A stretch of DNA of 64,000 nucleotides, taken from contig NZ_JAPZBC010000001.1 of the NCBI RefSeq assembly GCF_027460265.1, positions 1,736,001-1,800,000 of the forward strand, written 5' to 3'. This stretch comes from Streptomyces sp. WMMC940. GTDB taxonomy: Bacteria > Actinomycetota > Actinomycetes > Streptomycetales > Streptomycetaceae. Below the pieces are notes generated by a model that was not told where the DNA came from, made no database searches, and was given only the letters and a program-made list of their open reading frames with translations. The first letter of the stretch is position 1. The number at the start of each line of letters is the position of its first letter. Made by a program: the position numbers and the translations under genes. This document shows, in pieces, positions 1 through 7,302 of the stretch.

Positions 1-606
1 CCGTACGGCCGTGCGGTAGTCGGAGGCCGAGGCATGGAGGTCGCCTCGGTCGCGCAGGGCTTCGGCGAGGGCGGCCCGGGTCAGTGGCTGTCCCGCGTCG
101 TTGACGAGGAGCACACCGCCGGGACGGGCGATTCCGGAGCCGGTGGTGAAGTAGTCGGCGTGTACCCCGCTGGTGTGCACGCTCGCCTGCAGGCGCGCCC
201 CGCAGCCGAACCACTGCTCGGTGCCGTCGTCGCCGACGCGGCGGAACTCCATCCACACGTATCCGACGCGGGTCTTGCCGGAGGCGCCCTCGCCCAGCAG
301 GTTCCAGTGCATGGTGCGTTCCGAACCGCCGAACGTGGACAGGCGGTTGGGGCGGAGGCTGGCGTCGAAGAGGAACGGCAGCAGCAGTTCCAGGGCCTTG
401 GACTTGCCCGAACCGTTCTGGCCGCGCAGCAGCAGGCGGCCCTGGTGGAAGGTGAACGTCTCGTCGTAGTAGCGCCAGACGTTGAGGATGCCGGCGCGGT
501 GGGGCTGCCAGCGGCTGCCGATGGCATCGGCCGCTCGGGCGGCCCCTGCCACGGCCGGTCCGGTCGGCTCCGGCCGCCGGGGGAAGGGAAGCTCGGTCAC
601 GCTCAC
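1..606 (-). CDS. jetC: JetC-like SMC ATPase of a Wadjet type I system, N-terminal 202 residues (partial)
   Basis: The gene begins at GTG 606 and runs off the left edge, so only the N-terminal head of a very large protein is present. A Walker A P-loop, GQNGSGKSKA, lies at about residues 62-71, after the stretch ILNVWRYYDETFTFHQGRLLL that is typical of TIGR02680/JetC. In known Wadjet systems JetC is the SMC-like motor that loops and cleaves circular plasmid DNA with JetA, JetB and the nuclease JetD. GTG overlaps the TGA of jetB (GTGA), which suggests translational coupling. The coiled coils, Walker B and jetD lie outside the window. The family call rests on the P-loop context and the jetA-jetB-jetC order. 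Confidence 0.85.
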   Translation of the reverse strand, partial: MSVTELPFPRRPEPTGPAVAGAARAADAIGSRWQPHRAGILNVWRYYDETFTFHQGRLLLRGQNGSGKSKALELLLPFLFDASLRPNRLSTFGGSERTMHWNLLGEGASGKTRVGYVWMEFRRVGDDGTEQWFGCGARLQASVHTSGVHADYFTTGSGIARPGGVLLVNDAGQPLTRAALAEALRDRGDLHASASDYRTAVR

Positions 607-1946
607 TGCTGGTCTCCTTCTGCGGCGACACGCTCGGCAGCCGTGCCGCCTGCCGCCCTGGGGGCGGCGTCCCCATCCGGTCCGGGCTTGTCGTCCCGGT
701 CCGGACTCGTCGTCTGTGTCAGGCGGTAGCGGTAGGCGGCCGGGCACGCGACGACGCGGCCCCCGGTCCGGCGGGCCAGGCCGATGTCACGCAGGACGCG
801 TACGGCGTCGTCGGACAGCCGGGCCGCGCCGTCCTCGGACTGGTACGCCCTGGCCCACCGCGGGAAGCGCCGCAGCAGGTCCTCTCCGGCCTCGGCGAGC
901 TGCTCGGGCAGCAGTCCGGCGGGCGCGGCGCACAGCGGCTCCAGGAGGAGCAGCGCGGCGACCCGGGCGGTGGACGTGTCGTCGGGGAAGCGGACGTCGG
1001 TGGCGAGCCCGTCCGGGTCCACGAGCAGGAAGCCCTCGGCTCGTTCCTCCAGCAGGAAACCGGCCTGCTCGACGGAGCGGCGCAGGATCTGGCGTCCGGT
1101 CAGGGAGGTGACGTAGCCCAGCTCGTCGTCGGTGAGGTCCGTCCGGTACAGCACGGGGTCGTCGAAGAGGCGGCGCAGCACCGAGTGGCGCAGCCTCAGG
1201 TTGCGTTGCGCGTCCGTGGCGGCCCGCTCGCCGTGCTCCTCGTCCGCCGTGCCGTCGGCGACCGCGCCGCCGTAACGGCGCTCGCGCACCAGACCGGTGA
1301 GGAGTTCCCCGAACCGCGCGGGCACCTCGTCCGGGGGTACGGCGAGCCGGGAGGCGCCGACGGGCGCGGCGGGCAGCCGCATCAGCAGCGTGGTGTCCAC
1401 CCGGTAGAGGACCTTCGCCTCGGCTGACTCGACGTACGCCTCGGTGGTCCCGTCGACCGCGCGCAGCACGTCGTACGACTCCAGCAGTTTCAGGACGTCG
1501 ACGAACGCCATTCGCTCCGGCTTGTGCACCGGGTCGAACGCGGTGAGCGCCCGGTCGGCCGCCGTGGCCTGCACGACACGGTCGGCGAGCATGCCGATGG
1601 TCGTCATCGGCATGGACAGCAGCTCGGCGGCGGTCACGCACAGCAGCACGTAACGCCGGCGGTCGAACGGGGCCCGGCCGGAACGGGCCCTGCGGGCCGG
1701 CCGGGTGCCGTCCGGGTCGGCGCGGACCTTGGTGAGGCGGGCGTAGCCGCGGCGCGGTTCCACCACCAGGCTCCAGCCGCAGGTGTAGTCGAACCACTGG
1801 GCCAGCGGCTCGCGACGGCGGCGTACCAGTTCGAAGCCGGCCGGGTCGGTGGCCTCGGTCAGCAGGGGCCGGGCCAGCAGGAGACGGATGGCACGGGCGA
1901 CCTGCTCCCTTTCCGCGGCGGCGAGTTGGTTGGCGAGGGTGCTCAT
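603..1946 (-). CDS. jetB: JetB-like protein (TIGR02678 family), Wadjet type I
   Basis: A 447-residue protein starting MSTLANQLAAAEREQVARAI. It matches what I know of TIGR02678/JetB, the kleisin-associated winged-helix (KITE-like) subunit that binds the JetA kleisin. Recognisable parts are an early arginine-rich segment (PLAQWFDYTCGW), a central region (KPERMAFVDVLKLLESYDVL) and a C-terminal winged-helix-like part ending in a polar, proline-rich tail. It has no catalytic motif, as expected for a scaffold subunit. ATG 1946 overlaps the jetA stop (ATGA) and its own stop overlaps the jetC start, so the three genes read as one coupled transcript. An alternative name is simply TIGR02678 family protein. 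Confidence 0.83.
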   Translation of the reverse strand: MSTLANQLAAAEREQVARAIRLLLARPLLTEATDPAGFELVRRRREPLAQWFDYTCGWSLVVEPRRGYARLTKVRADPDGTRPARRARSGRAPFDRRRYVLLCVTAAELLSMPMTTIGMLADRVVQATAADRALTAFDPVHKPERMAFVDVLKLLESYDVLRAVDGTTEAYVESAEAKVLYRVDTTLLMRLPAAPVGASRLAVPPDEVPARFGELLTGLVRERRYGGAVADGTADEEHGERAATDAQRNLRLRHSVLRRLFDDPVLYRTDLTDDELGYVTSLTGRQILRRSVEQAGFLLEERAEGFLLVDPDGLATDVRFPDDTSTARVAALLLLEPLCAAPAGLLPEQLAEAGEDLLRRFPRWARAYQSEDGAARLSDDAVRVLRDIGLARRTGGRVVACPAAYRYRLTQTTSPDRDDKPGPDGDAAPRAAGGTAAERVAAEGDQQ

Positions 1947-3493
1947 CCGGCGGCCTCCCGCCGCGCGGCGCCCGGCCGTGGCAGGGCGCTCGCTCCGGCC
2001 GCTGTGACGAGCACGAGGTAGTCCGGTCCGGCGAGTGTGCCCTTCGTCGTGCGCAGTACGGCGGTGCGCTCGTCGGGAGGTGGGGACAGCGCGATCTCCA
2101 CCCGGCCGTCCCCCGTCGTGGCGCGGCGTGAGCCGGTCGTGTCCGGCCGGGCGGCCAGGGCCCGGCCCACCAGGTCGAGCAGCCGCTCGAAGACGGCGGG
2201 ATCCAGGGTGCCGAAGGAGGACAGGCGCACGGGGCCGTCCGTCTCCAACGCCTGCCAGGCACGCGCGAGTTCCGCCCGCTCCGCGCGGGCCCGCTCCGCG
2301 CGTTCGGCCCTGACGGCCGTGACGTCCCGGACCCTGGCCGTGCGGGTGAAGCGCTCCGTCCGTCCGCTGGTGCGCAGCAGCGCCGACACCTCCACGGGCG
2401 GGGCCTCGGACCAGGAACGGGACGACGGGATCAACTCCGGGTCCGGGTGGGCGAGGTGGGCGTGGCGCGCCGGGCCGAGTCCGAAGGCGGCCGACCACAG
2501 CCGGTGCAGGTCCTCCTCCGCCGGGGCGGCCGCGAACCAGCGCGCCAGTTCCCGGAAGTCCTGCACGGCGCTGGAGGAGCGGCGCCGTGACTCGTTGATC
2601 CGCTCCAGGACCTGCAGCAGCGAGACGATGGCGCGCCGGGCGATGTCGTGCAGCTGCTCGATCCGGGGCCGTGCCCCGTCGTCCGGCAGGAACCACGCCC
2701 GCAGGCCCGCCCAGCGCGCCCGCCTGCGCTCCAGCCAGCCGGCCGCGGGGTCCTCACCGGCGACCGGGGGCAGTTCGGCCCCGCGCAGGGCCCGCTCGCG
2801 CAGCACGGCGGTCCCCCGCTCCTCCACCCGGGCCACGGCGGCGGCGACCGCCTGCCCGCGCCGGTCGAGGTTGACCAGGAACTCCTGCAGATACGCGACA
2901 GTGGCGGCCTTGACCTCGCGGAAGACCTCCAGGTCCGCCCCCTCGGCGCGCAGGAGGCGCTGCAGTTCGCCGTTGAACGCCTTGGTGTTCTCCACCAGAG
3001 CCTCCAGATGGCCCTCCAGCTCGCGCAGCGTGCTGAAGATCCGCCGGTCGGCGGAGGCGGGTTCGCCGGACAGCAGGCACAGCTCGTCCAGCCGGTCGGC
3101 GATGGCCTCCAGCACGGCCGTCTGCAACGCCCCCGTGGAGGCCAGCACCTCGAGCGCGTGCCGCACTCCGGCGAGAGCCGCCTCACCCCGGCGGGTCAGC
3201 GAGTACTGGAGGTTGCGCCGCTCGTACTCCTCGGCCGTACGGTAGTTCTCCGCGTGGTTGTGCACGACGTCGAGGAGCTCCCACTTCACGAGCCGGGCGA
3301 GCGCGTCGTGCAGTTCCCCGTCGTCGACGTCCGCCACCCAGCCCACCGGGCGCAGTCGCTCGCGCACCGCGTCGGCCCCCAGCGTGGTTTCGAGGTGCTC
3401 GCCGGCCACGCCGAAGGCGTCCAGCACCGCCCCGTACAGGTCGGCCTTCTCCCCCGTCGTGAACCGGAACATCTCCGGTGGCACCCTGCGCAC
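1943..3493 (-). CDS. jetA: JetA-like kleisin (TIGR02677 family), Wadjet type I, first gene of the operon
   Basis: A 516-residue protein beginning VRRVPPEMFRFTTGEKADLY, the start typical of TIGR02677/JetA. The N-terminus resembles a winged helix (residues about 8-100). A long helical middle follows, rich in Glu, Arg and Leu (EGHLEALVENTKAFNGELQRL), consistent with a kleisin that bridges SMC heads. GTG 3493 was chosen because a GGGAGGGA ribosome site lies about 9 bases upstream. An in-frame ATG at 3526 has no comparable site. It is the first gene of jetA-jetB-jetC. The upstream region runs into a decayed kinase fragment on the other strand, so the promoter should lie in 3494-3680. Confidence 0.84.
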   Translation of the reverse strand: MRRVPPEMFRFTTGEKADLYGAVLDAFGVAGEHLETTLGADAVRERLRPVGWVADVDDGELHDALARLVKWELLDVVHNHAENYRTAEEYERRNLQYSLTRRGEAALAGVRHALEVLASTGALQTAVLEAIADRLDELCLLSGEPASADRRIFSTLRELEGHLEALVENTKAFNGELQRLLRAEGADLEVFREVKAATVAYLQEFLVNLDRRGQAVAAAVARVEERGTAVLRERALRGAELPPVAGEDPAAGWLERRRARWAGLRAWFLPDDGARPRIEQLHDIARRAIVSLLQVLERINESRRRSSSAVQDFRELARWFAAAPAEEDLHRLWSAAFGLGPARHAHLAHPDPELIPSSRSWSEAPPVEVSALLRTSGRTERFTRTARVRDVTAVRAERAERARAERAELARAWQALETDGPVRLSSFGTLDPAVFERLLDLVGRALAARPDTTGSRRATTGDGRVEIALSPPPDERTAVLRTTKGTLAGPDYLVLVTAAGASALPRPGAARREAAG

Positions 3494-3678
3494 GCCTGTC
3501 GTCCCTCCCCATCGCCCCGGCGGCATCGGCGATCTCCACCGTAGAGGGCGGCACCGACATCACGGGCCCGGTCACGGAAGAGGGGTGTGCGCCCCGGTCT
3601 GGGGAATGGGCGGCGACCGGCCTCCCGCGGGCACGGGCGGTGGTCTAGCGTGACCGTGGACACCGGTTCCGCCCGATT

Positions 3679-3895
3679 GTGAGGCCCTTCGTGCACATCG
3701 CGCCCCTCGGCCCCGACGACCCTTCCGAGCTGGGCGGATACGAGCTGCTCGGCCCGAACGGACCGAAGGTGATCGACTTCGGGCTCGCGGTGGTCGCCGA
3801 GTCGAGCGTGTCGCTGACCGTGCCAGGCGCGGCTCGACGCCGAGATCGCCGCGGGCCGCCGAACCCCGCCCGCCCGCGAGAAGGCGAAGGCGTAG
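3679..3895 (+). pseudogene. Remnant of a Ser/Thr protein kinase gene with internal deletion
   Basis: The reading frame from 3679 gives a protein with a kinase-type N-terminus (LGPDDPSELGGYELLG) joined directly to a DFG segment (PNGPKVIDFGLAVV). In Hanks-type kinases of Streptomyces these two parts are separated by more than 100 residues holding the glycine loop, the Lys and the HRD motif, and all of that is missing here. After VSLTVPG the frame turns into arginine-rich nonsense. A different frame reads QARLDAEIAAGRRTPPAREK and stops at 3895, and it may be the tail of another lost gene. It cannot be an active kinase. It lies just upstream of the Wadjet operon on the opposite strand. Confidence 0.6.
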
Positions 3896-3916
3896 TCGGC
3901 CAACGCGGCCTGACAC

Positions 3917-3952
3917 AGGTCCGCCCCCGGCATGAGAACCGGGGGCAGACCT
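3917..3952 (-). terminator. Hairpin after the DUF397 gene
   Basis: Arms of 14 bases at 3917-3930 and 3939-3952 pair with one G-U wobble around an 8-base loop. It lies 6 bases past the DUF397 stop in the minus direction, as expected for a terminator. Confidence 0.6.
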
Positions 3953-3957
3953 CTCGC

Positions 3958-4155
3958 CTACTGAGCAGCGAAGCCGACGAACGCCGCCCAAGCGGAAGCA
4001 GCGACCGAGAGAGCAGGTCGGCTTGTGTCCTTGGAGTCACGGACACGAACGACTCGGGCGCAGTCGGCGACCTCGACGCACTCTCCTCCGGCCCCACCGC
4101 TGTAGCTGCTCTTACGCCAGCGCAGTTCGCCCACCGCACTCAGGGTCTCGTTCAC
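3958..4155 (-). CDS. DUF397 domain protein (WhiJ-associated small protein)
   Basis: A 65-residue protein starting at GTG 4155, one base after the stop of the upstream Xre gene. It carries the DUF397 signature WRKSSYSGGAGGECVEVAD and then VRVRDSKDTSRPALSV. DUF397 proteins are small partners of Xre/DUF5753 regulators in the many WhiJ-like loci of Streptomyces. They are thought to antagonise or modulate the regulator, possibly as a toxin-antitoxin-like pair. The pair is tightly coupled, and the ribosome site GGAGAGG lies within the end of the regulator gene. A hairpin follows at 3917-3952. Confidence 0.88.
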   Translation of the reverse strand: MNETLSAVGELRWRKSSYSGGAGGECVEVADCARVVRVRDSKDTSRPALSVAASAWAAFVGFAAQ

Positions 4156-4156
4156 T

Positions 4157-5035
4157 TCACACCTCTCCAAGCAGCTTCTCAACGAAGGCCATTGACTCGC
4201 GCGGAGTGAGAGCCTGCGCACGGATGATGCCGTACCGCGACGCGATTCCCTGGACCTCCCGCCGGTCGCTGACCATTGTGCTGCGTCCCTGCGCTTCCAG
4301 GTAAGCCACTTGATCGCCACCAGCGCGGTACAACAGGGTAAACGGCCCGTCCACGCCTGCGTTGTCCTCACGGTCGAGCGGCATGATCTGAATCTCGACG
4401 TTCCGGTACACGCTGACCAGAATCAACTGCTCCAGTTGACCGCGCATGACCGGCCAGCCGCCCAACGGCCGACGCACAATCGCCTCGTCGATGACGAAGC
4501 TCAACAGAGGGGCTGGCCTGCGCTCGAAGACACTCTGGCGCGCGAGCCGGGCCACGACCCGCTGCTCCAAGGTCTCCTCGTCCAGCAACGGCCGCCACAT
4601 GCCGAACACCGCCCGCATGTACTCCTCAGTCTGAAGCAGTCCCGGCACCGCTTGAGTCGCGTACACCCACAGCTCGACCGCCTCCCCCTCCAACCGCGCC
4701 GCATCCCGGAAGAACGCCGGATACTGCGCCCGGGCCACCTCCTCCTTCATCTCCTGGAGGACCCCGCCCGCGTCCAGCACCTCGTCCGCCCGGTCGATGA
4801 ACCTCGGCGGCGGCACCCGCCGCCCCTGCTCGTACGCGGCGATGGTCGACACCGAGTACCCCGTCAGCGAGCCGAACTCGGGCCGCTCCAAGCCCGCCCG
4901 CAACCGGAACCGCTTCAACTGCCGCCCGAAGACCCGCAGGACCCCGGAGCCGGAGCCGGCGTCCGATTCCGGATGCCGCTCCTCACCCTCGCCGCCCCCG
5001 GACGCCCCGTCCACCAGCCCCGTAGGTTCACTCAT
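4157..5035 (-). CDS. Helix-turn-helix regulator with DUF5753 (WhiJ-like)
   Basis: A 292-residue protein if started at ATG 5035 (MSEPTGLVDG), which has GGAGG 12 bases upstream. A longer in-frame start at 5059 is less likely. Residues about 35-95 form an Xre-type helix-turn-helix (LKRFRLRAGLERPEFGSLTGYSVSTIAAYEQG...). The rest is a DUF5753 domain with the usual ATQAVPGLLQTEEYMRAVF, VDGPFTLLYR and ALTPRESMAFVEKLL segments. Such proteins repress or tune development and antibiotic production, working with a DUF397 partner (the next gene) and often with the divergent ATPase-type protein seen here at 5183. The exact target is unknown. Confidence 0.88.
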   Translation of the reverse strand: MSEPTGLVDGASGGGEGEERHPESDAGSGSGVLRVFGRQLKRFRLRAGLERPEFGSLTGYSVSTIAAYEQGRRVPPPRFIDRADEVLDAGGVLQEMKEEVARAQYPAFFRDAARLEGEAVELWVYATQAVPGLLQTEEYMRAVFGMWRPLLDEETLEQRVVARLARQSVFERRPAPLLSFVIDEAIVRRPLGGWPVMRGQLEQLILVSVYRNVEIQIMPLDREDNAGVDGPFTLLYRAGGDQVAYLEAQGRSTMVSDRREVQGIASRYGIIRAQALTPRESMAFVEKLLGEV

Positions 5036-5182
5036 CCCCGTACTACCTCCCTCGGCCAACGCGCCCCCGCGCCGACCGTCACGCTCCGTCCCGCCTACAC
5101 ACGCACACCAGCCACTTACAGCGACGCTCCGTGTGCGAGCCGTATCTGGTCACGCTAGGACGGCAGCGGCAGCGTGGGCCAC

Positions 5183-5653
5183 ATGAACAGCCGAATCTCC
5201 ACCCCCGGGGTGGACGCCCCCGGCGTCGAGGCCGAAACCGCCCATCCCCTGCACGAGTTCGAGATGGCGTTCACCTCCTCTCCGCGCGGCGCCCGCCTCG
5301 CCCGCAGACTGGTCTCGCACCGGCTCGACACGTGGGGGCACCCGTACGGCGGCCAGGTCAACGACACGCTCACGCTGATCACCGCCGAGCTGGCCGCCAA
5401 CGCCGTCCGGCACGGGCGTGTCGCCGGACGGGACTTCCACGTCCGGCTCACCCACGCCACCGGCACCGTGCGCGTCGAGGTCACCGACACCCGGACCGAA
5501 CGCGTGCCCGTGCTCACCGACACGGAACCGCCGGGCGACGCGGAGTCCGGGCGGGGTCTGCTGATCGTCGCGGGACTGGCGACCCGCTGGGCCGTGGCGC
5601 CGCGCGAGGGCGCGCCGGGCAAGACGGTGTGGGCGGAACTGCGCCTGGCGTGA
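5183..5653 (+). CDS. Anti-sigma-factor-like ATP-binding protein (HATPase, RsbW type)
   Basis: A 156-residue protein. An N-terminal FTSSPRGARLARRLV precedes a GHKL ATP-binding core with the N-box LITAELAANAVRHG and the G-box SGRGLLIVAGLATRWAV, near residues 69-82 and 115-131. This is the RsbW/SpoIIAB-like fold, which phosphorylates or binds partner proteins. The start at ATG 5183 is three codons inside an in-frame GTG (5174). It is divergent from the Xre/DUF397 pair and completes the three-gene WhiJ-type cluster common in Streptomyces. The partner is unknown; control of a sigma factor or of the Xre protein is inference from context. Confidence 0.85.
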   Translation: MNSRISTPGVDAPGVEAETAHPLHEFEMAFTSSPRGARLARRLVSHRLDTWGHPYGGQVNDTLTLITAELAANAVRHGRVAGRDFHVRLTHATGTVRVEVTDTRTERVPVLTDTEPPGDAESGRGLLIVAGLATRWAVAPREGAPGKTVWAELRLA

Positions 5654-5792
5654 GAAAGGCACGACTTGGCGGCCCGCTCAGCCGCCGGGCAAGCTCCGCA
5701 CGACGTACGTCATGTGCTGAAGGTTGCCCGCCCGCAGCCACTCCGTGGGCCCGTCGGCCGAGAGCGGGCCGTTCGCGCAGTCGCTGAGCCCC

Positions 5793-5835
5793 GTTCGCTC
5801 GACCCGGTGCAGGCAGCTAAACAGGTCGAGCGAAC
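5793..5835. repeat. Perfect 12-bp inverted repeat with 19-base loop
   Basis: GTTCGCTCGACC at 5793-5804 is repeated in inverse at 5824-5835. It lies between two convergent genes, so it may be a two-way terminator, although the loop is long and there is no T tract. Confidence 0.5.
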
Positions 5836-5857
5836 CATCCAGACCGCAATCCGCGGG

Positions 5858-7186
5858 TCAGGAGCCCTTTTCGGCAGGCTCAAGGATCGCCACGCACTCC
5901 ACATGATGCGTCATCGGGAACAGGTCGAACGCCCGCAGCGTCCGCGGCCGGTAGCCGTTCTCGCGGAAGTACGCCAGGTCCCGTGCGAGGGCCGCCGGGT
6001 CGCAGGCGACGTAGGCGATGCGGCGGGCGCCGAGGCCCGAGACGTACTCGACGGTGGAGCGGCCGGCGCCCGCGCGGGGCGGGTCGAGGACGACGAGGTC
6101 GGCGTCGGTGATGCCGGTGCGGGGCAGGACGGACTCGACCTTGCCCTGCTCGATGCGCACCCGCGGCAGGTCCTGGAGGTTGTGGCGGGCGTCCTCCACC
6201 GCGCGCTTGCCGGACTCGATGCCGAGTACCGCGCCCTTCTCGCCGACGCGTTGGGCGATCGCTCCCGCGAACAGGCCGACGCCGCAGTAGAGATCGAGCG
6301 CGGTGTCGCCCTTGCGCGGCAGCAGACCCTGCATCACGGCCTCGACGAGCATCTGGGCCGCCTTCGGGTGGACCTGCCAGAAGCCGCCCATGCCGACCCG
6401 GTAGGTGCGGTCGTCCGCACGCTCGCGGACGAAGGGGCGGCCGTGGACGCGGTGCACACTGCCGTCGCCTTCGTGGACGCGCAGGACGGAGACCGGCCGG
6501 TCCAGTTCCACGATCGGGAGCCGGGCACCGGGCCGCGGGGTGAGGATCACCTGGCGGTCCTGGGAACCCGTCGCGGCGATGGCCTCGATCGAGGCCATGC
6601 CCTTCCAGCTCCGCTCCTCGATGCCGAGTTCCGAGACCCCGGGCGCCGCGATCATGCAGTGCTCGACCGGTTCCACATCGTGGGAGCGGTGCCTGCGCAG
6701 CCCCGCGCGCCCCTCCGTGTCGACGGCGTACTGCACCCTCGTGCGCCAGGCCGGGACCTGGCCCGCGGGCAGCTTGTCGCCCTCCGCCGGAACGACGGTG
6801 CCGTCCCAGCCGGCCTCCTCCGGGGTGAGGCCCGCGAGCCGCTTCAGCTGCTCCGCGACGACCTCGCCCTTGAAGCGCCGCTGCGCACCCGGCTTGGCGT
6901 GCTGCCAGTCGCAGCCGCCGCACCGTCCGGGCCCGGCGTAAGGGCACGGCGCCTCGACGCGGTCCTTGGACGACTCCAGGATGCGCACGGCGTCGGCGCG
7001 CAGATAGCGGGAGCCCTCCTCACCCTCGGTGATCCGGGCCACGACCTTCTCGCCGGGCAGCGCGTGCCGGACGAAGAGGACCCGGCCGGCGTCGGTGCGG
7101 GCGATGCAGTGCCCGCCGTGCGCGACGGGGCCGACCTCGACCTCGTACTCCTCCCCGGCGAGCGAGGCATCGGAAGCGTTCGGCAT
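5858..7186 (-). CDS. Class I SAM-dependent RNA (uracil) methyltransferase, RumA/TrmA type with TRAM domain
   Basis: A 442-residue protein. An N-terminal TRAM domain (YEVEVGPVAHGGHCIAR...LPGEKVVARI) precedes a cysteine cluster (CPYAGPGRCGGCDWQH) that in RumA-type enzymes holds a 4Fe-4S cluster. The methyltransferase core has ALDLYCGVGLFAGAIA for SAM binding, VVLDPPRAG, and a C-terminal YVACDPAALARDL whose Cys is the catalytic nucleophile of m5U methyltransferases. It probably methylates a uracil of rRNA or tRNA; which base cannot be told. ATG 7186 was chosen because TRAM starts shortly after it. The KimA-like permease gene lies upstream on the same strand with a 116-base gap. Confidence 0.88.
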   Translation of the reverse strand: MPNASDASLAGEEYEVEVGPVAHGGHCIARTDAGRVLFVRHALPGEKVVARITEGEEGSRYLRADAVRILESSKDRVEAPCPYAGPGRCGGCDWQHAKPGAQRRFKGEVVAEQLKRLAGLTPEEAGWDGTVVPAEGDKLPAGQVPAWRTRVQYAVDTEGRAGLRRHRSHDVEPVEHCMIAAPGVSELGIEERSWKGMASIEAIAATGSQDRQVILTPRPGARLPIVELDRPVSVLRVHEGDGSVHRVHGRPFVRERADDRTYRVGMGGFWQVHPKAAQMLVEAVMQGLLPRKGDTALDLYCGVGLFAGAIAQRVGEKGAVLGIESGKRAVEDARHNLQDLPRVRIEQGKVESVLPRTGITDADLVVLDPPRAGAGRSTVEYVSGLGARRIAYVACDPAALARDLAYFRENGYRPRTLRAFDLFPMTHHVECVAILEPAEKGS

Positions 7187-7256
7187 GGCGGGATGACTCC
7201 AGGGATACGAGAGGGGGCCGTCGCCCGTCCGCGGACGACAGCCCCCCAGTCTACGT

Positions 7257-7278
7257 GGGCCGGAGGGTGCCCCGGCCC
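7257..7278 (-). terminator. Short hairpin after the permease gene
   Basis: GGGCCGG and CCGGCCC pair around an 8-base loop 25 bases past the stop at 7303. This is weak but placed as a terminator would be. Confidence 0.35.
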
Positions 7279-7302
7279 GTCCGGCCGGTGCCCGTACCCG
7301 TG

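Noticed and set aside
3183..3991. Long minus-strand frames overlapping the jetA start and the kinase remnant
   Set aside because: They are arginine-rich, lack codon bias, and conflict with the well-supported jetA frame.
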